Assembly (NCBI GenBank): GCA_024699855.1
Contig: JAMPIQ010000002.1
Location: 9,796,001-9,860,000, forward strand
Source: Aphelenchoides besseyi
Lineage: Eukaryota; Nematoda; Chromadorea; Rhabditida; Aphelenchoididae
Direction of reading: 5' to 3'
Length of the DNA: 64,000 bases
In this document: piece after piece, positions 61,286 to 64,000 of the stretch
Layout of the letters: every line of letters begins with the position of its first letter
How positions within the stretch are numbered: position 1 is the first letter of the stretch
Made by a program: the position numbers and the translations under genes
The notes under the pieces: model-generated
Seen by the model: the letters and a program-made list of their open reading frames with translations, nothing else
The model's database searches: none
Told to the model about the DNA's origin: nothing

Positions 61286-62069
61286 CCAAAATCGAACTCT
61301 ATCTCGATTAACTGTTTCATTTTTCTTCAAGTTTTTTATATCAGATTCTGTGCCATTGAGTGTATTAGGATATTGCATTAGGTAGACGAAAATCTTGTAT
61401 TTCTCACGTTTAAAAGATATTTGCTAAATACATTAATCTTGTATCGATCATTGTTCGGATATTAAAATGCAGACTAACGAATTTAAAAGAATGTTGCACC
61501 GAACTAAAAAGCTTTGGAAACTGTTTTGTACATAACTTTAAATTCAGTTTCAATGGTGACTACCAAACAAAAACAAGGTAGATGACCGAAACGAATTGTT
61601 ATTTCACCAAAGCATTCCTTGTCCAGTATGACCGAAGAAAATAGAAGTCCGGTTAGAAATAAGACGGTAATTAGAAGGTTAGTTACAATCATTTAAAGGT
61701 CGATATAACTTCTTGAAGATTGCAATCGTTTTAGTTAATTCAATGATGCGAACAAAAGAAATAATTCTTTAGTATATTCTTTCAATGGTATCCATTTTGC
61801 TGTGATTGTTTATCAAGGAACTTCCTTTCCGTTTAGTTTTCTTTACGCATCGTTAATTTAAATCTTATGTTCACTTTCTGATCCTATAATCAAGCTTTGA
61901 GATAAACAAAACTCGCAGCCTCCAACATCGATCAAGCATAGGGAAAGTTCGTCGAGAGCATTCAAATCAATCGGTTGCACTTAATCGAAACTCATTTTTA
62001 CTACCGACTTTGCGCTGTAAACCCGAAGTTTCTATTCAACTGGTAACTAAATATTAAATTTATCTTAAA
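61286..62069. other. Intergenic with one signal-peptide-like short ORF
   Basis: 0.78 kb, AT-rich. The minus frame 61504-61692 (62 codons) opens with a hydrophobic MIVTNLLITVLFLTGLLFSS and could be a tiny secreted peptide, but nothing else supports it. The rest is likely the glycogen synthase 3' UTR and glutaredoxin promoter. Confidence 0.35.
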
Positions 62070-62569
62070 ATGGGCGCAAAACTCACAAAAAAAGTGGACG
62101 AAGAAACGATTCGAAAAGAAGTGAGTGGCTTTCATAATTTTGTTTCACATCTCAGTCAAAATGGTCTTTTAGGTTAGTGAACATCCAGTAGTTTTGTACA
62201 GCAAACCTCATTGTGGTTATTGTAAAATGGCCAAACATCTATTGACCGAAGAGGGAATCGAGTATCACGAAAAAGATTTGGATTTGGCAAAAGCTCTGAA
62301 TCCGAATGGTTTTCAGGCAAATATCGATGAGTTGAAAAGCAAGTAATTGCTCTATTTAGGAGTATCTAAATGGTCTTGTTTACGTCACAAGACAAACAAC
62401 CGTCCCACAGATTTTCATTTGCAACAAGTTTATTGGAGGTTAGTGGACTTCAAAAGAACACGACAATTGAGTTGATTGAACTGTTTCAGGTTACACAGAA
62501 CTGAATAAGTTACGGGAGGCAAAGAAATTGTTGAGTTTAGTGGAAGAGTGTGTGCATCAATTTCAATAA
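62070..62569 (+). CDS. Glutaredoxin
   Basis: Thioredoxin-fold enzyme that reduces protein-glutathione mixed disulfides. Exons 62070-62120, 62173-62316, 62360-62438, 62490-62569; 354 nt, 117 residues. Active site in SKPHCGYCKMAKHLL (CGYC; CPYC or CSYC are the usual dithiol forms). The glutathione-binding TVPQ (TTVPQIFICNKFIGG) with its cis-proline follows, then YTELNKLREAKKLLS. MGAKLTKK at the N-terminus could be myristoylated (G2), as in some short glutaredoxins; that is inference. The intron at 62317-62359 uses a GC donor (TTTCAG|GCAAAT); reading through it instead gives a stop before TVPQ. Confidence 0.93.
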
Positions 62570-62765
62570 CCGATAGAAGCAAAGTCCCAACACTTCGCGA
62601 TTTCCAAATTCGGTGTCTACGGTTCATCATAAATTTTGTTCAAAATATAACAGTGGCTAAAATTTAGCTTTTACGGAATTAGGTAACAGTTAAAGAGAAT
62701 AAACAATTTGAAGAGTTGTGGTGGTTAATTTCAACGATGAGTCTGCGATCTCCACGTACTTGTTC

Positions 62766-63296
62766 TTATCCAACTCGAGCCGTGTACATCTGTCGCTTTC
62801 CAATTCGCGCAAACATCCGACGTTTGACAGCAGGGTGAATTAGCGAAATCTCCGGCGATTCGTCATTTTGATCATCCACCTCTCTACAACAGTAAAGAGT
62901 TTAGTCAATCGCACAATTACAATGTTCTTACTCTTGATCCACCGATCTTTTCACATGAATCTCCGGACGTGTGCTTAAAAAAAGAAGTCGTGGCGTGAGC
63001 TTTCGAAGTCGAGTTATGTAGTTCTCTGAAAATGAATTACAAGAGTGGGGGCTCGAGTATATTGCCAGTCTTACCGTGATGCTTGCAAATTTGACTAACC
63101 AGTGGGTTTAACATTATGTTATAGTTGGTTTCATATTCATTACATAGGGCATTTTTTCCAATCAGTCCATCCAAAAATATAAGTTTTAAACGGAGAAAAA
63201 CTATCACTTACTGTCTAATACAATCCCGTATGTCTCATTTGATTGTACTCGAATAGAGAGTATACACAAAAGCAAAACACAGAGAATGATTTTCAT
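62766..63296 (-). CDS. Neuropeptide precursor, CAPA/NLP-44-like
   Basis: Starts at 63296 with a clear signal peptide (MKIILCVLLLCILSIRVQS). Exons: 63212-63296, one between about 63170 and 63075, 62932-63025, 62766-62883; the last two junctions are clean GT-AG and in phase. The middle has a Cys pair (ALCNEYETNYN, VSQICKHH). The C-terminus holds dibasic sites and amidation signals: AVKR, RMFARIG, KR, QMYTARVG*, which predict RMFARI-amide and QMYTARV-amide (pyroGlu possible). Nematode NLP-44 peptides include LYMARV- and YTPRI-amide types, related to insect CAPA/periviscerokinins and neuromedin U. Its receptor would be an NMU-type GPCR. The 3' junction of intron 1 lacks a normal AG and is unresolved, so the region around residue 29 is uncertain. 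Confidence 0.75.
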
Positions 63297-63676
63297 AGTG
63301 TTAAAACAAACAACCAACTGTCGGCAACAACTCCAATGTCGTTTGTTGGTCAAATTGGTCGTTGAAGACGACTGGATTACCGACGTTTGGTTGTGAGTTT
63401 AAAAGTGAAAAGTGCGTGTAACGAAGTCCGAGTTTTATAGCAACGCCCAATTGCTATAGGTGGGTTATCTGCACGCAATACTTTCCGTCTAAGTAATTAT
63501 GTTTGTACGAAAGATTCGAATTGTGAAACCGGTGCCTGCTGTCCAAATCGAACAACAGAAAATTGTTAACAAAATAACTTGAAATCTAAAGCCAATGATT
63601 TGAGTATTCATTTCGTTTAACGCATTGTGTAGTCTTATGATTGCAAGTTTTATTACAGATTCTTAACCGTAGGAAA
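63297..63676. promoter_or_regulatory. Divergent upstream region
   Basis: 0.38 kb between the neuropeptide precursor (-) and the secreted protein (+). No coding feature is seen. CG-poor, with AT-rich stretches next to both starts. Confidence 0.5.
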
Positions 63677-64000
63677 ATGTACCACAGACTAAAACAACAC
63701 ACTCAATCGATTTCCATCCTGCTGTGTACTTTGTTGGCTGCGACACATGGAACGGTACGGCAAGAAGACGATGTTGATCTCTACGTCATTGACGATGAAA
63801 GTGGTGGATGGTGAGTGGGAGCTAAATGCGCATAAGTTCCGTATTATGTTGGGTTCATTCGCGAATCGAAAATGTCAGCACGAAATTCCGGTAATCTTGA
63901 CGTTGGACGAAGTAGTCACGCAATTTCATTGAACCTTGGGATTTGAATTAATCGTTTATAATGGCCCTTATGCGTATATAGTTGTTGTTGACCAAGGTTT
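63677..64000 (+). CDS. First exon of a secreted or membrane protein, truncated by window end
   Basis: ATG 63677 opens MYHRLKQHTQSISILLCTLL, a basic then hydrophobic signal sequence, followed by an acidic stretch (RQEDDVDLYVIDDESGGW). A donor GTGAGT lies at 63811. Candidate acceptor GTCAG at 63876-63880 starts an exon that soon meets another donor-like GTAATC. The gene continues past the window, and the family cannot be named. Confidence 0.6.

Overview
The window is nuclear DNA of an animal, most likely a nematode. Support comes from about one hundred short introns (mostly 38-60 bp, usually ending TTTAG or TTTCAG), metazoan-only proteins such as Slit, MLL3/4, RILP-like and TMED2, a trypsin-inhibitor-like cysteine-rich secreted protein, and a neuropeptide precursor whose last peptides (MFARI- and MYTARV-amide types) resemble the LYMARV-type peptides of nematode NLP-44/CAPA precursors. 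The species is not identified. No bacterial-style operons, CRISPR arrays, tRNA or rRNA genes were recognised. Layout: 1-4271 (+) is the 3' half of an MLL3/4 (KMT2C/D, SET-16 type) histone H3K4 methyltransferase. 5194-5876 (+) is a small Ly6/ODR-2-like GPI-anchored protein. 6122-8302 (-) is CLPTM1. 9174-15462 (+) is a very large glutamine-rich, AT-hook, RGG-tailed nuclear-type protein that I do not recognise. 16062-18245 (-) is a secreted PAN/TSP1 protein, 19000-20286 (-) a DRAM/TMEM150-like membrane protein, 20560-21827 (-) a DGAT2-type acyltransferase, and 22171-22416 (-) a possible small membrane protein. 23043-33849 (-) is the axon-guidance ligand Slit. Its 3.8-kb intron carries an opposite-strand accessory locus with spliced reading frames, a frameshifted C2H2 zinc finger and an 80-bp direct repeat. 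From 34.5 to 50 kb lie p23 (-), the LENG8/THP3-like SAC3 protein (+), a PCBP-type KH protein (-), IFT20 (-), TMED2 (-), a RILP-like adaptor (+), a coiled-coil protein (-) and a TIL-domain inhibitor (-). From 50.4 kb onward are an M1 aminopeptidase homologue that has lost its zinc site (+) and glycogen synthase (+), which holds a neuropeptide-type GPCR in a 2.9-kb intron. A monothiol- or dithiol-like glutaredoxin (+), a CAPA/NLP-44-like neuropeptide precursor (-) and the first exon of a secreted protein (+) close the window. The genes mostly serve unrelated functions, as expected of animal gene order. Themes that recur are membrane trafficking and cilia (TMED2, IFT20, RILP-like at 41.8-46 kb), chromatin and RNA (KMT2, LENG8, PCBP) and neural signalling (Slit, GPCR, neuropeptide, Ly6). 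Exon joins given here were worked out by hand from reading frame, splice signals and family conservation. Where the summed exon lengths give an intact frame (Ly6, CLPTM1, DGAT2, p23, IFT20, TMED2, M1-like, glycogen synthase, glutaredoxin) the models are strong.
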